64,000 nt of DNA from Glossina fuscipes (taxonomy: Eukaryota; Arthropoda; Insecta; Diptera; Glossinidae), in contig NW_023998630.1 of assembly GCF_014805625.2 (NCBI RefSeq), positions 1,733,213 to 1,797,212 on the forward strand, read 5' to 3'. The notes beneath the pieces were generated by a model, which was not told the DNA's origin, did not search any database, and saw nothing but the letters and a program-made list of their open reading frames with translations. Numbering within the stretch: position 1 is the first letter of the stretch; each line of letters starts with the position of its first letter. Of this stretch, positions 49,441 to 60,513 are shown piece after piece. Position numbers and translations under genes: made by a program.

Positions 49441-49448
49441 ATTGATAG

Positions 49449-50624
49449 ATGTGGAAACTGGCTACAGTTGTCCCAATTCCAAAGTCTCAAAATGCCTCCA
49501 TCGCATCGGACTATCGCCCAATCTCTCTTTTATCTTGCCTCTCAAAGGTATTAGAAAAGATTATGGCATCTAGATTATCTTGGTTTCTTGAGTCCAAGAA
49601 TCTGATAATAAAGCAACAAGTTGGTTTCAAGCGGGGTAGAGGGTGCATCGACGCTCTGTTACATATTGATTATTTCACAAGCAAAGCAATTTCCAAACGA
49701 AATCATGTAACAATTCTTTCAATTGATTTCGAAAAAGCATTTGACAGAGTTGGTCTTCATGCTATTTTAAGACTCTTGAAATCATGGAATGTTGGACCCA
49801 AATTCTTCAACTACATCAAATCATTCATGTCGCATCGGCGGTTCAAAGTTAAAATCAACAATCATCTTTCTGATTCCTTTCCGCTAATGAATGGTATTCT
49901 GCAAGGATCTCCTCTTTCTGTCACGCTTTTCCAAATCGCCTTCAACGAAATTAGCAAAATTCTTTCTCGTGTACCAAGAGTGGAACATTGTCTCTACGCA
50001 GACGATGTATACATTTTTACAAAAGAAAAAGACAGCACGAAGGCAATCAACATCCGCGAATCTATTGGACGAGAGATCTCCGCATGGGCAAACTCGTCGG
50101 CGGCTAAAATTTCCATACAAAAATCTAAACAAATGCACATTTGTCGAAAGCAGATTCGCAATGCAGGAAATCTAACGATGCATATTAATGACATACCAGT
50201 ACTAAATGTGCCGACACTGCATATTCCCGGGCCCACTTTTTCCAACAAACGTCGTTGGAAAGCACACTGTCTTCGGTTAAAAAATTCTATTTTAACAAGG
50301 GTGAATTTCATACAGTACGTTGCTTGGAGAAGCCATGCGCATATTAACACTATTGCTTATCTTACTAAAATTCTTCTGTTAAGCAAGATTGACTATGCTT
50401 TGATAATTTATGGCAATAGCTGCAAATCTAATATCAACATCCTTAAACTGGTCTACCGCCAAGCCGTCAGAGCAAGTTGTTATGCTTTTCGGACGACGCC
50501 CATAAATAATATTATAATCGAAACTGGTCTCCCAACTTTAGAAAATAGACTTTATGAGTTAAAAGCCCAAATAGTCCCCCCAAGCTTCTTAATTCAAAGA
50601 AATCTATTCTCGGTGATGACGTGA
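49449..50624 (+). pseudogene. I-clade ORF2 reverse transcriptase domain
   Basis: A 391-codon open frame: KLATVVPIPKSQNASIASDY and RPISLLSCLSKVLEKI (fingers), GFKRGRGCIDALLHI, ILSIDFEKAFDRVGL (box A Asp), NGILQGSPLSVTLF (box B), and HCLYADDVYIF with catalytic YADD at 49995-50006. The thumb/connection follows, with ILLLSKIDYALIIYGNSCKS. The core itself is not visibly damaged, although the element around it is. Neither other copy retains this core. Confidence 0.9.
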
Positions 50625-51000
50625 GAAAGATTATTATTGCGAAGAAAATTCCAAAGTCACCATCTGCAATTGACTATTGTTTGTACGTCGCAAAGGAATT
50701 GAACATTCCCTTAAAAATTTTACGCTCTTTTGGTGTTAAACCTCCATGGATTTTGAAAGACTGCTCTTTTGACGTTTCGCTGTCTATGCACAAGAAAGGA
50801 AATACACCAAATTTCGTCTTCAGGAATCTAATAGCTTGAAAAACCCAAATATTGGAAAGTACTGGTTGGAATCTTTTATACATAGACGGCTCAAAATCTT
50901 CTGGTCTGCCTGCTGCTTGTGCCGTGCTAGATGCTACAGGACGAGTCCTTCTCAACCACATATTTCACGAAAGTACTTCAGCTTTCACAACCGAAGCCAG
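50621..51000 (+). pseudogene. I-clade ORF2 connection and truncated RNase H
   Basis: Continues from the polymerase in another frame: DYCLYVAKELNIPLKIL, then a stop at 50837, then LLYIDGSKSSGLPAACAVLD (first RNase H catalytic Asp, DGS) and STSAFTTEARTI. The rest of RNase H (TDS and the SHxGxxGNExAD part, present in the copy at 60.3 kb) is absent, because the sequence changes to Cog7-like coding at about 51000. Confidence 0.8.
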
Positions 51001-51233
51001 AACTATTACAAATAAAAAACTTAAATACTGCGGTGACAAGGCAGTTGGCAGTTGATATTGAATATTTGAGGAATGTGGTTGAAGAGCTTGAGCTTGCTCT
51101 CAGTATAACATTAAATCAAATTCATACATTGCTTCAGGCAGAACCAGAAAATTATCTCACATTAAGCGCGGGATGCAAACCGCTCTTAGTGACGGCTATA
51201 TGTCAGATGCGCAATATTATATCAAAGCAATAA
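51000..51233 (+). pseudogene. Cog7: Cog7 C-terminal fragment fused to the LINE
   Basis: Seventy-seven codons, then TAA. Reads ELLQIKNLNTAVTRQLAVDI, EYLRNVVEELELALSITLNQ, IHTLLQAEPENYLTLSAG and CKPLLVTAICQMRNIISKQ. This follows the conserved end of COG complex subunit 7, whose animal pattern is LQI...QLATDIDYLxNVMxxLGLxxSxTLxxIxTLLxxxPEDY...MR. The COG complex tethers vesicles in retrograde Golgi traffic. No acceptor precedes the coding part: LINE sequence continues up to the codon GAA at 51000. The rest of the gene, more than 600 codons, is not recognisable nearby. The frame itself is undamaged. Most likely a gene fragment left by rearrangement; a damaged or chimeric gene is possible. Confidence 0.8.
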
Positions 51234-51799
51234 AGGTATCTAGCAAGATTATCACCCAACATATAACCCTTTTCTCATATGATGCATTGTAAATGTTCAT
51301 TTCATGAAGAGTTGACGGAATACCCATTCCATATATATATCTTCTGTAATTTTTTTATAACAAAAGACAATTCTTTTAATATTTTGTGTATATTCTATAA
51401 GCAACTTTAAATCTTCCTTATTCGAATATCTTTAGAATAAATAAAACTAGTAATAATCAAGTCTAGCAAAAGTAAAAAATTAGACAAGCAATTCTTTAAC
51501 AATACTAATCAAACCATTACTAATATCATCATCAACAAAAAGTTTTCAAATCACGAAATTCGTAGTCTTTTGAAATTTAAAGGTTGCGTCATTTTAACGA
51601 GATTTCTCTTGCAAAGGCTTTAACGAACGTATAAAATATTGAAAAAGGTGATTTACTTCAAATGGAACCTGCATTTAACGAAGTAATCTTAGCTTCCGCG
51701 ACTATACTAACAGTTGCTTCAACACGCTTGTCGGTATATATCTAACGTTACAGAGTATTTACATTACATAGTGCACAAATGATGAAAAAATTCGAATTG
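51234..51799. other. Probable former 3' flank of the Cog7 fragment
   Basis: AT-rich, with an AATAAATAAA string at about 51435 that could be a poly-A signal. Nothing else recognised. Confidence 0.4.
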
Positions 51800-52025
51800 A
51801 CTATGGATAAGGTAATACTTCGTGTTTCGTAAAATTAAGAACAAATCGTGCACCATGAGCCCCTCCAACACGGTCTGACGATTGATTCCACTCTCCACAA
51901 TCAACAGATACAACGGATGGTTTAAACCGTCCCGAATAAATCATTACGAAAGACTTCGCTAAATACAAAGGGAAGCCAGAGGCTTGGAGTTTAGAAACAA
52001 GTAGTTCATGGTTAACCATGAACAT
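51800..52025 (-). pseudogene. Non-LTR reverse transcriptase relic
   Basis: The minus-strand frame reads VNHELLVSKLQASGFPLYLA, then SGRFKPSVVSVDCGEWNQSS and RVGGAHGARFVLNF. This matches the DHxxLLxKLxxxGFPxYL stretch after box A and a decayed GVPQGxxLxPxLFN box B of non-LTR polymerases. It resembles neither LINE-B nor the I-clade copies closely. Confidence 0.55.
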
Positions 52026-52075
52026 ATATACATATATATATATACATGTATATATAATATATTATATAAATTAAT
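52026..52075. repeat. TA-rich low-complexity tract
   Basis: Alternating TA/CA dinucleotides, with TATATATATATACATGTATA and similar strings. Confidence 0.85.
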
Positions 52076-53329
52076 ATAATTTCTGTAAGGTAGACCACAC
52101 CTCTGACAAGTATACATTTTAGCTATCTCTACAAGATATCACTTGCAAAAAAAAAGTATTTTCTTTTATTATTAAGAATATGCCTTTAATTTATGTATAG
52201 ATAAAAATATGTACCAAGACATGATAATATTAACAGACGAAATCTATAAATACCAAAATAACACACCAAATAATTCATCCTCAATTAAGATTAACAAGCA
52301 GTTTAAGAGCTATGCTAAGAAAAAACTTGGAATAAGTAGAGCAATAAAGATCTACAAATTTTTTTTAATCTATATAGGCTTTAGAATTAGACTTGAGTTT
52401 TCTGGCTAAATTAATTACAATAATATTATAGACATATATTTCTTTTTATACAATATGTAACATATACATATACACTTATATTTTACACTCAAAATGGCAT
52501 ATAAGTCCGTTTACAAGAACCATAAAAACATTTTTTATATTACACTCGTGACTTTCCTTTCATTGCATGTGATGAAAAGATGTATATATCTATAGAGAGA
52601 GGGAGAAGAAAGCTGTGCAATATGTAACCTCCTTTGTAAAACTGCATTGTCAAGCATATATCCTATTAGCAACGGCTAATCAAGTCAATTTTTATAATCA
52701 AGATGCTCCCTATCGAAGGCGATGCCAACATCTCTGGCCAGGCACCCATCCATTCATCACGACCTTGGCACGACCTTGACACGTGAATAAGCCTATCCAC
52801 TGTTCTTCGGTGACGAAGTTAACGATACCGACTTTCAAGAGACAATACAAGAGCTGGTAAGCAGAGAATAGTTTTTCAACCAAGAAAGATGACAATTGTA
52901 AGAAAAAATATAACAATATAGATGACGCACCCTCCCACATTATGATCAAAGGACTTAAAGGGATAAACAATGCAACGGTGAAATAGAAGGCAAAAAAATG
53001 TCAAAATACTGAACCCAAAATATATGGAGTCATTAATAATAATGACGTAAGAAAGTTTGGGCAAATAAAATTTAACTCCGACATATGTTCATTCAAGCAC
53101 GGGTGAAAAATAATTGCCAATTTTAAAGTAAGTGACATGCACATCAATGGAAAACTCAACTGAGGCCAGTTTCCCCAAAAGTTTGAAACAGAAGTCAGGG
53201 CACTCAAAACATCACGATTTAAAATATCAACAACTGAGAAGATTTATAAATCTGTATCGCGAAATGAATTTAAATGAATATAAAAGTATCGCTGCTCCGA
53301 AAGACGACTACAGTAGACAAAAATCATAC
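52076..53329. other. Unassigned sequence upstream of the integrase relic
   Basis: It may contain more of the Ty3/gypsy element whose integrase starts at about 53330, but no reverse transcriptase or protease motif could be recognised. An open frame at 53132-53434 is basic and partly overlaps the integrase reading in another frame. No LTRs seen. Confidence 0.3.
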
Positions 53330-53845
53330 GTCCAAACTCAAAGAAATTCTGACGAAGTACCACAACGATCCGATAGAAGGCGCCGACACAGGAATTATGT
53401 GTATTGTGATGAAAATTTTATTGTTCGCAAATGACAATTGCAATTTATAAATACGTTAAAGAGTGCCAAAATCTACAGCACGTACTTAAACACCACCTTA
53501 ACACCGACACCATTAACTACTTTCGACCTAATATTCATTGATACCTTCGGGCACCGACCAAGAACTGAGAACGGTAACTAAATATTCGAAAATTTCATTC
53601 TAGCCTATGAAGCTTTGAAGACGTTCATAACGGACCAAGATACAGGATATAAAAACACTTTGATCGAAGAACTGGTTTAAACTGGTACAAACTGCTTGTC
53701 ATCATGAAACGCTTGATACAGCGGAAGATAATCGCCGAACATGGAACCCACCCTTTCATATTTATCGGCTGAACTGAACGATTCCGAAGTTTGGATATCA
53801 ATTGCGGTTGAGTTTGCCTTAGGTTTAGTTGTAGTGTATGCTCAG
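53330..53845 (+). pseudogene. Ty3/gypsy LTR retrotransposon integrase relic
   Basis: In changing frames: KEILTKYHNDPIEGADTGI (zinc-binding His region, second His lost), YKYVKECQNLQ (Cys pair, second lost), FDLIFIDTFGHRPRTENGN (first catalytic Asp) and LKTFITDQDTGYKNTL (second catalytic Asp). The catalytic Glu region is not recognisable. Order and spacing fit a gypsy-type integrase. At least two frameshifts and several stops make it nonfunctional. The rest of the element is absent or unrecognisable. Confidence 0.65.
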
Positions 53846-55121
53846 ACAGTGAAGTTAAAACACTTACCTATTTAGAATACTAGACGGCGGCATCCACCGC
53901 TACCTTTCTGTCTCTTTCTCTTTTCTCAATTCCTTCTGATCGTCTCTTACACGAATAGGGAACATCCACTGAGTGAATGTTTTTCTTCACAACCTCGTAG
54001 TGCAGATAATGTGGAATATAAGTATAATTTGTATGTACGCATACATACATAGTTCAATTTCCTAACAAATTTAATGTGTTTAATGTATGCTTTAGAGACT
54101 CTACGTATGAATTATTTTGCTTTCTTCACTTCGTCATTAGTAAAATAAATTACTTATCTAATTTGTCCCAGGGCATGTGTGAATTGTTTATATATTGAAA
54201 ATTTCATATGTGTACGCCTGTGAATGTTAATTTACAAAGTAATGTTATGTAAAGTAAAATACATTTATCGTGACCGCACGGGCCTGCCTACTAAATTTTG
54301 ACAAAAAATTTATGTGCATGTATGATTGAATTATAAAGGTTTCTATTAAAACTCTGTCATGTGGATGAGCATGCGAACACACTTACAAGAGATTGTGGAT
54401 TTTCGTTTTACTGTCAATACTACCATTGTTGTTACTTCGATTTAATTAAACATAGCTCAACGATATATTCAAATTGTATTCATGGGAGAATCAATGAACA
54501 GGTGAAATTTTGTTTTTCATTTTTTCAATACGTCGGATGTCCGTTTATTGAGATTTGTTGTTAAATTTACAAATGATTGCCTTCAAAAAACACGCTATTC
54601 GCACATTTATGCGGTAGAAATGCTGAACGCATGCGAATGTATTTAATGCGCTAATATATATGCATTTAAATAGTTCAGCTATTGAGGTTGTCAATCGTAC
54701 GAACGATAGTTGTATAGATTTACGTATAGCACTATAAACATTTGCTACACGTATGCTTCCATATTATTGCATGTACAGATTTTTATGTGTATATTTTATA
54801 AAAACCATTTTTTAATTAAAAAAAAAAGAAAACAATTAATCTGAAAACAAGTACTAAATCAAATTATTATTACATTTATATATTTTTAGGCGTAGTGAAC
54901 TATAATAACAAAAAAAGCTATATTCTGTGTTTGGGGGTATATAAAACAACATGAAATGATTATTTATGGCTTTATCACTTAGGCCGTTTTCTCTATTAAC
55001 GACGATTAACCTGGAAGATGTAAATAAGGTTTCAACTTACCGTTGGTACAAGAATGTAATAGGAAGCTAGGATTACAATTTGCCAGAGAAAGCACGCAAT
55101 TCTTAGTGGAACGACATTATA
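53846..55121. other. Noncoding AT-rich sequence
   Basis: No gene or element recognised before the mariner insertion. Confidence 0.45.
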
Positions 55122-55174
55122 TTAGTTTGGGGAAAAAGAAATCCATTATTTTTATATGAACTTCAGGACTTTAT

Positions 55175-55849
55175 TTAACATGCTTCGGATTGTCCGATTT
55201 GGGTCAAATATGCACCGTTTTGTTGTATGATTTGTTGCAATTTTAAAGGTAACTTCAAAATGCCTCTCTCATAGAAGTCCTGGTCTCTATTTGCAAAAAA
55301 CTCTAGTAGTCGATTTTCACAATCCTCCCTAGATTCCAATTTTTTATCATTAAAGAAATTTTGCAATGCAAGAAAAAGATGATAATCGCTTGGTGCTAAG
55401 TCCGGACTGTATGGCGGATGCATTAAAACTTCCCAACCAAGCTCCCGAAGTTTCTGGCGAGTCACTGCAGATGTGTGTGGCCTAGCGTTGTCCTGGTGGA
55501 ACATGACACCTCTCCTGTTGGCCAATTCTGGCCGTTTCTGGTCAATCGCTATCTTCAAACGGTCCAGTTGTTGACAGTAGAGATCAGAATTTAGCGTTTG
55601 GCCATATGGAAGCAACTCATAATAAATAATCCCCTTCCAGTCCCACCAAATGCATAGCAAAACCTTCCTGGCCGTTAGTCCTGGTTTGACCGCCGTTTGA
55701 GGTGTTTCACCGCTCTTTGACCACGATCGTTTTCGCACAGGGTTATCGTATGTGATCCATTTCTCATCTCCAGTCACCATCCATTTAAGAAATGAGTCTA
55801 TCTCATTCCGTTTGGCCAAGGCTTCGCAGATGGAAATTCGATCCATCAT
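55175..55849 (-). pseudogene. Mariner transposase, catalytic part
   Basis: About 225 codons, open to the natural stop. The three catalytic acidic motifs are present: VTGDEKWITYDN (D1), FHQDNARPHTS (D2) and PPYSPDLAPSDYHLF (D3), with exactly 34 residues between the second and third Asp, the DD34D signature of mariner. WVPHQL and the upstream linker are missing. The frame continues upstream only a few codons (LTEKNMMDR) before the deletion point at about 55862. Confidence 0.92.
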
Positions 55850-55860
55850 GTTTTTTTCTG

Positions 55861-56034
55861 TTAATTTCTGAAAATTCCTGAACGGAATCTACGAAACCAA
55901 AATTGCACATAATTGGCTGTTACAGTATCCGAACCATAAACACCATTCACAATTTTAGCCGCCTGGCATGCATTTTCGCCTTTGTCAAAGAAAAACTGTA
56001 AAATGTACCGAATTTTCTCTTTGTTCACTTCCAT
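55861..56034 (-). pseudogene. Mariner transposase, N-terminal DNA-binding part
   Basis: The ATG at 56034 starts MEVNKEKIRYILQFFFDKGE, with the first helix-turn-helix, NYVQFWFRRFRSGIF, and then a stop after two junk codons. In full mellifera-type transposases about 55-60 more residues (second helix-turn-helix and WVPHxL motif) lie between this point and the catalytic part. They are deleted here and the two halves are out of frame. Confidence 0.9.
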
Positions 56035-56217
56035 TTTTAACACGCTGTAACTCACAACTGAATGCACCAAACAAAAAACAGCAGAAGAATTTTTTTTACT
56101 GCAAAATGTTACCTTTCCAACGAGCATAAATATGAAATTGTTTAATCGATTTTACGAGAAATCTATCAGTGCAGCCATCTACCGAAAAAATAATGGATTT
56201 CTTTTTCCCCAAACTAA

Positions 56218-56700
56218 TATTTGCTCTCCTCAGCAAATATAACAAAAAAAGTAAAGTTACAGATATGTTTTTTGTCTGAAATGAATGTGGCATTAATGGA
56301 CACTTTGATGGAATTATTGGTCGCCCTTGTTGGACTACATTGCACAGTTTAACAATTCTGTTTTTTCTGTTAACATATGGTGTTACTACCTAAATTTTTG
56401 GGACATCTCCGTTGCATGACAAAACTTGAAATTTGAAAGTTTGTGAAATGAAAGGTTATACAGGTTTCGTTGAAAACTGAAAAAGGAAAATTTATTGAAA
56501 AACAAGTTTCGAAAAAAGGAGAAAACAATTCAATTCAAGAAGTGGCATTTGTGTTGGGAATAGTTGGGAACCAACATTCATAACATGCCCAGCTGGTTCT
56601 AAAAAGACCTCAGGCTTTAAATTAAAGCAACATAAAAAAATATTTCATATTTGAAATACAGGTAGATTCACAGAAAATTTTTTAAATAATATTCTTATAG
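56218..56700. other. Noncoding sequence
   Basis: Nothing recognised between the mariner and the exon-like segment. Confidence 0.4.
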
Positions 56701-56811
56701 GTATTGGATGATGAAAATGTTCGTCGACGTCTTCGCACTAGTAATTATCAGTCACCAACACGTGATTTACAAAGTAATGTGATTGTGAAGGGAGTGAAGC
56801 ACTTTGTTGCA
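56701..56811 (+). other. Exon-like segment with strong splice sites
   Basis: Exactly 111 bp (37 codons, phase 0 to phase 0) between ATATTCTTATAG and GTAAGA. Reads VLDDENVRRRLRTSNYQSPT, then RDLQSNVIVKGVKHFVA. Composition and codons are protein-like. It joins in frame to the open segment at 57105. Family not recognised. Confidence 0.4.
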
Positions 56812-57104
56812 GTAAGAACCATTCTTGAATTAACCGGCACTTGCGTTTTGAGGTCGTTATCTTGGTAGAATTCGAATGTTTTCAAAATATTAAGTTTGTC
56901 CTCACTTTATTTCACATTTTAGAACGCGATCCTTACACAAGTTTTCCCATTCCATTGTTCCTAATCCATTTCCAAACTATAACACGACTATGCTACGAGT
57001 GGATTTCATGCATTACGTTTCTTATAGGTGAACAGAAACAAAATGTAATTATGTAATTCAAATGTAATTTAAACTTATAGAATTAATTACTCTTTTTAAT
57101 TCAG

Positions 57105-57170
57105 ATAGCACAAGACGTAAACAACGTTTGTACTGCAGAAGTGGTTACACGCGGAATGAATGACGCGTAA
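57105..57170 (+). other. Possible terminal exon joining 56701-56811
   Basis: Follows TACTCTTTTTAATTCAG. In phase 0 it reads IAQDVNNVCTAEVVTRGMND, then A and TAA. Together with 56701-56811 this gives a 59-residue C-terminal piece on the plus strand. A competing acceptor at 56922 would give an early stop. Unassigned. Confidence 0.35.
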
Positions 57171-57559
57171 AATGGTGAGCTTTGCTTTTAATGGCATGAT
57201 TTCAAAGAGACCCAGGTAGACAAAGACTAGCTTTTGTTCAGATACGTTGAAAACCTTTCAAAAAAAAAAGATTCAGCATAATACAAGCGAAAAGCAGGGA
57301 CAAATACTTGTAATGTAGTCGATGGTCTACCATTCTGTTTGGGCAGAATTTAATATGCATAAATTTTCGCATTTCCTGATTGAAGTATAAATACACAACA
57401 CATTGATGGTTGGCTAGCATTGGTTTTATCACGTAAACTGTTTCATTAAAATTCTTTATGGAATGTTGGACCCAAATTATCAATACGTAATCGACTTGTG
57501 TACTGAGTAATGCGTGTTTTCTTTTGGTCTGCGATTTTTTGATTGTTTCGGTGTTTTCG
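57171..57559. other. Noncoding sequence with a 21-bp scrap of I-clade polymerase
   Basis: At 57458-57478 the 21 bases from ATGGAATG to CAAATT are identical to 49784-49804 inside the reverse transcriptase of copy 1. Surrounding sequence does not match, so a tiny element fragment adjoins the 5' side of copy 2. Confidence 0.6.
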
Positions 57560-60513
57560 TGTACTTAGCTCGTGTCTTTTCAGCGTTTTTGCTAAACTGG
57601 TTATCGCCGATACGGTATGGACTTTTGTTTCCTCTGTATATAATCAAAAAAAAAAACAAAAAAAAAAATATTGAACACAATTGACATTTTCCATTAGTAG
57701 TTTCCAATCTTTTTCCAGTGGTTTTTTTCCGAAATTACTAAATAATAGACAACAATAAGGCATAATGACTTCGGGGCCGACAGACGAAGACTCAAATAGG
57801 TCTCATCTGTTAGCGGACAAATACCCGCAGAGAAAAAAAATTAAAAATTCGGATTTTCCGGTTGTTCAGTAATATCACTCCTACGGACAAAAAATATGTT
57901 GTTATTTCTCCAACTAATGCTAGCATAACAATTTCACAAATCAGTCCTTTCGCTATAAAAAAAGCCCTAGATGGCAGTACAACATACATAGACAACTCCT
58001 TCTAATGAAAAACGTGTTCCACCATTAACCAAAAATTATATGGCGAAACCAGTTCCACCAACCGCCAAAGATAATAGTGAAAAAATCAAAACAACAGCAA
58101 ATATTGAAAAAATTAAAACAACAACACATATGCCAAAAACTAAATCCCCCAGAATCAACAGTTCACAACTGTACTCAACAAATTACAATCCGTAATGAAT
58201 CCAATCTTTCATCCCTCAATCAACTTTCAATTTCAAATTGTTCACGTGTGCCCACTCGTTGGACTTCGAATGTATGCAACCACCTAAATACAGATTATTC
58301 TGCTGGTAAAAACAAATTATTCTCGCAAAGTTTCTATAGAGACCTTTTCGACGGAGATGCTGGCATGTCAACTTAGCCCACCTACCACTCGGTTCCCTTG
58401 TCACTACAATTAAATAAAGTTTTTAAAATTCTAAAATGGAACATTAAGGAACTTATTAATAATTTTGGTGAACTCCGTACACTCATAAGTGATTTTAATC
58501 CAACCTTTATATCGCTTCAAGAGACCCATTGTGCTCTTTTAATCCTATTCCACCCAAATCATATACTGGATACTTCACGAATGCTGATCAAAATTCATAT
58601 TCCAAACAAGGAGTTGGTGTTTTTATTAAATCAAGAATACCTCAGAAACGGATAAATTTTAGCTCATACATACAATCCGTAGAGATACAAATAATCTTAA
58701 ACATAAAATTTACAGTGCTTTCGCTCTATAACCTACCTTCGCAATCGTTTTCTTACCACGAACTATACAATTTATTCTCCGTACTTTCCCTCCCATTAAT
58801 TAATTATATGCGGCGACTTTAATAGCTGGAATACCATCTGGGGCTTAACAGTAAACAACACTCGTGATACTCTTTTAGAAAAGGTCTTCATTCAATGCAA
58901 TCTCTGCATTTTGAATGATGGAAAACCAACGCACTTTTCAACTCATCACACCTTTTCACATATTGATTTAACATATTGCTCTCCCTAACTTCTTTCTTTC
59001 GTTTCCTGGTCTATTTCTGATGATCTACATAATAGTGATCACTTTCCAATCATAATCGATCTTAAACTTTTAAAGTTCTCTTTTACCTAAGCAAAGCAGA
59101 CCAAAATTCCAGCTAGATAAAGCGGATTGGATCAGTTACTCCAATCACGCCAAGTAATTTCGGAATTCAAATGGATTTGACGGGAATTGCAATCATGATA
59201 CTCCTATTATATCTAAAGCGATTCGCACGGATGCTCATCTTTCTATTCCTCAATCCAACAGCTCTTTTAAACGAGCTAGGGTTCCTTGGTGGAACAAAAC
59301 TCTTTCGTTTTTGAGGACAAATAAAATGGATCTATGGCACCGCTTCACAAGATATCCTGATCATGATCATTTGTTATTATACAAAAAGGCCAAGATAGCA
59401 CGAAGACAGTCAACATCCCCGATTCTATTGGACGAGCAATCTCCACATGGACAAACTCGTCAGGAGCTAAAATTTCTATACAAAAATCAAAAAAAAAAGC
59501 ACATTTGTCGAAAGCAGATATGCGATACAGGAAATCTAACAATGCATATTAATGACTTACCAGTACAAAACACCATATTCTCGAGCTCAACAAATATCGT
59601 TGGAAAGCACACTGTCTTCGGTTAAAAAATTCTATTTTAACAAGGGTGAATTTCATACAGTAGATTGCTTGGAGAAGCCATGCGCACATTAACACTATTG
59701 CTTATCTTCCCAAAATACTTATTTTAAGCAAGATTGACTATGCCTTGATAATCTATGGCAATAGCTGCAAATCTAATATCAACATCCTTAAAACGGTCTA
59801 TCACCAAGCCGTCAGAGAAAGTTGTTATGCTTTTCGGACCACGCCCTTAAATAATATTATAATTGAAACTGGTCTCCCAACTTTAGAAAATAGACTTTAT
59901 GAGTTAAAAGCTCAAAGAGAGAGAGAGATTGACTGTTGTTTGTACGTCGCAAACCAGTTGAAAATTCCCTTAAAAGTTTTCCACTATTTTGATGCTCCAT
60001 GGATTTTGAAAGACTGCTTTTTTGACATCTCGCTGTCTGTGCACAAGTAAAAGCATACTCCAAATTACCTCTTCTGGAAACTAATAGCTGAAAAAACCCA
60101 AGTACTGGAGAATAACAGTGGGAATCCATTATACACAGGTGGCTCAAAATCTTCTGGTCTGCCACCTGCTTGAGCCGTGGTAGATGTTTCAGGATAGGTT
60201 CTTCGCAACCATATTTTTCACGAAACAACTTCAACTTTCAACAGCGAAGCCAGAGCTATCCTTCACGCTGCGAACCTTTCCCATGAAGACAAACTCAAAA
60301 CCTTCATTGTTACCGACAGTTTGTCTGTATTAAAAGCTATACGGAATCCTTCGATTTCCAGGTGGAGCACCATCAACAAATTAAAGAATATCATTACAAC
60401 ACCCGGTGAAAAAATTAAAATGTTATGGGTACCAAGTCATGCCGGTTTGTTGGGAAACGAGCAGGCTGATCGAGCGGCGAAGTATAGTCAGTCTTGCTTA
60501 ACACAAGCATTAT
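57560..60513 (+). mobile_element. I-clade retrotransposon, copy 2 (internally deleted)
   Basis: Shares the 5' region with copy 1 (for example TTTTTCCAGTGG and AAATAATAGACAAC). ORF1 begins MTSGPTDEDSNRSHLL, but the zinc-knuckle part is deleted: at about 57975 the sequence jumps to the Ser/Thr-rich tail. The ORF2 start is TTG at 58398 where copy 3 has ATG. The endonuclease is present in broken frames (58398-59060). A second deletion at about 59393 removes some 880 bp relative to copy 1, including the whole catalytic core. The thumb/connection follows, then RNase H with IVTDSLSVLKAI and LWVPSHAGLLGNEQADRAAK, ending at about 60512. It supplies the RNase H sequence that copy 1 lacks. Confidence 0.88.

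Larger units (their letters stand above)
46860..51000 (+). mobile_element. I-clade non-LTR retrotransposon, copy 1 (longest)
   Basis: Starts with a 5' untranslated region shared with the copy at 57560. It then carries ORF1 with three CCHC knuckles, an endonuclease, a reverse transcriptase with YADD and the beginning of RNase H. This two-ORF order with RNase H is that of the I clade (type: Drosophila I factor). It is inactive: stops at 47306 and 48367, frameshifts near 47180 and 49440, about 130 bp missing around the ORF1/ORF2 border, and a 3' end cut inside RNase H at about 51000 instead of ending in a tail. Loss of the 3' end is unusual for LINE insertion, which normally loses 5' sequence, so a later rearrangement is likely. 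Confidence 0.9.
55122..56217 (-). mobile_element. Mariner element, mellifera-like, internally deleted
   Basis: Bounded by perfect 32-bp terminal inverted repeats beginning TTAGTTTGGGGAAAAAGAAA (55122-55153 and 56186-56217), each flanked by the target TA (55120-55121 and 56218-56219). The element is 1096 bp, about 190 bp shorter than full mariners (near 1.29 kb). The transposase on the minus strand is split by the deletion. The ends are undamaged, so the copy could in principle be mobilised by a related transposase supplied elsewhere. Perfect ends and few changes in the C-terminal frame suggest it is much younger than the relic at 7958. Confidence 0.95.

Noticed and set aside
49884..50350. Minus-strand frames across the I-clade polymerase
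   Set aside because: Antisense shadows of the reverse transcriptase frame, with no motifs of their own.
56701..56811. Assignment to the C-terminal region of a VPS13-type protein
   Set aside because: Only a loose pattern of basic residues and a VKG string; too weak to name the gene.
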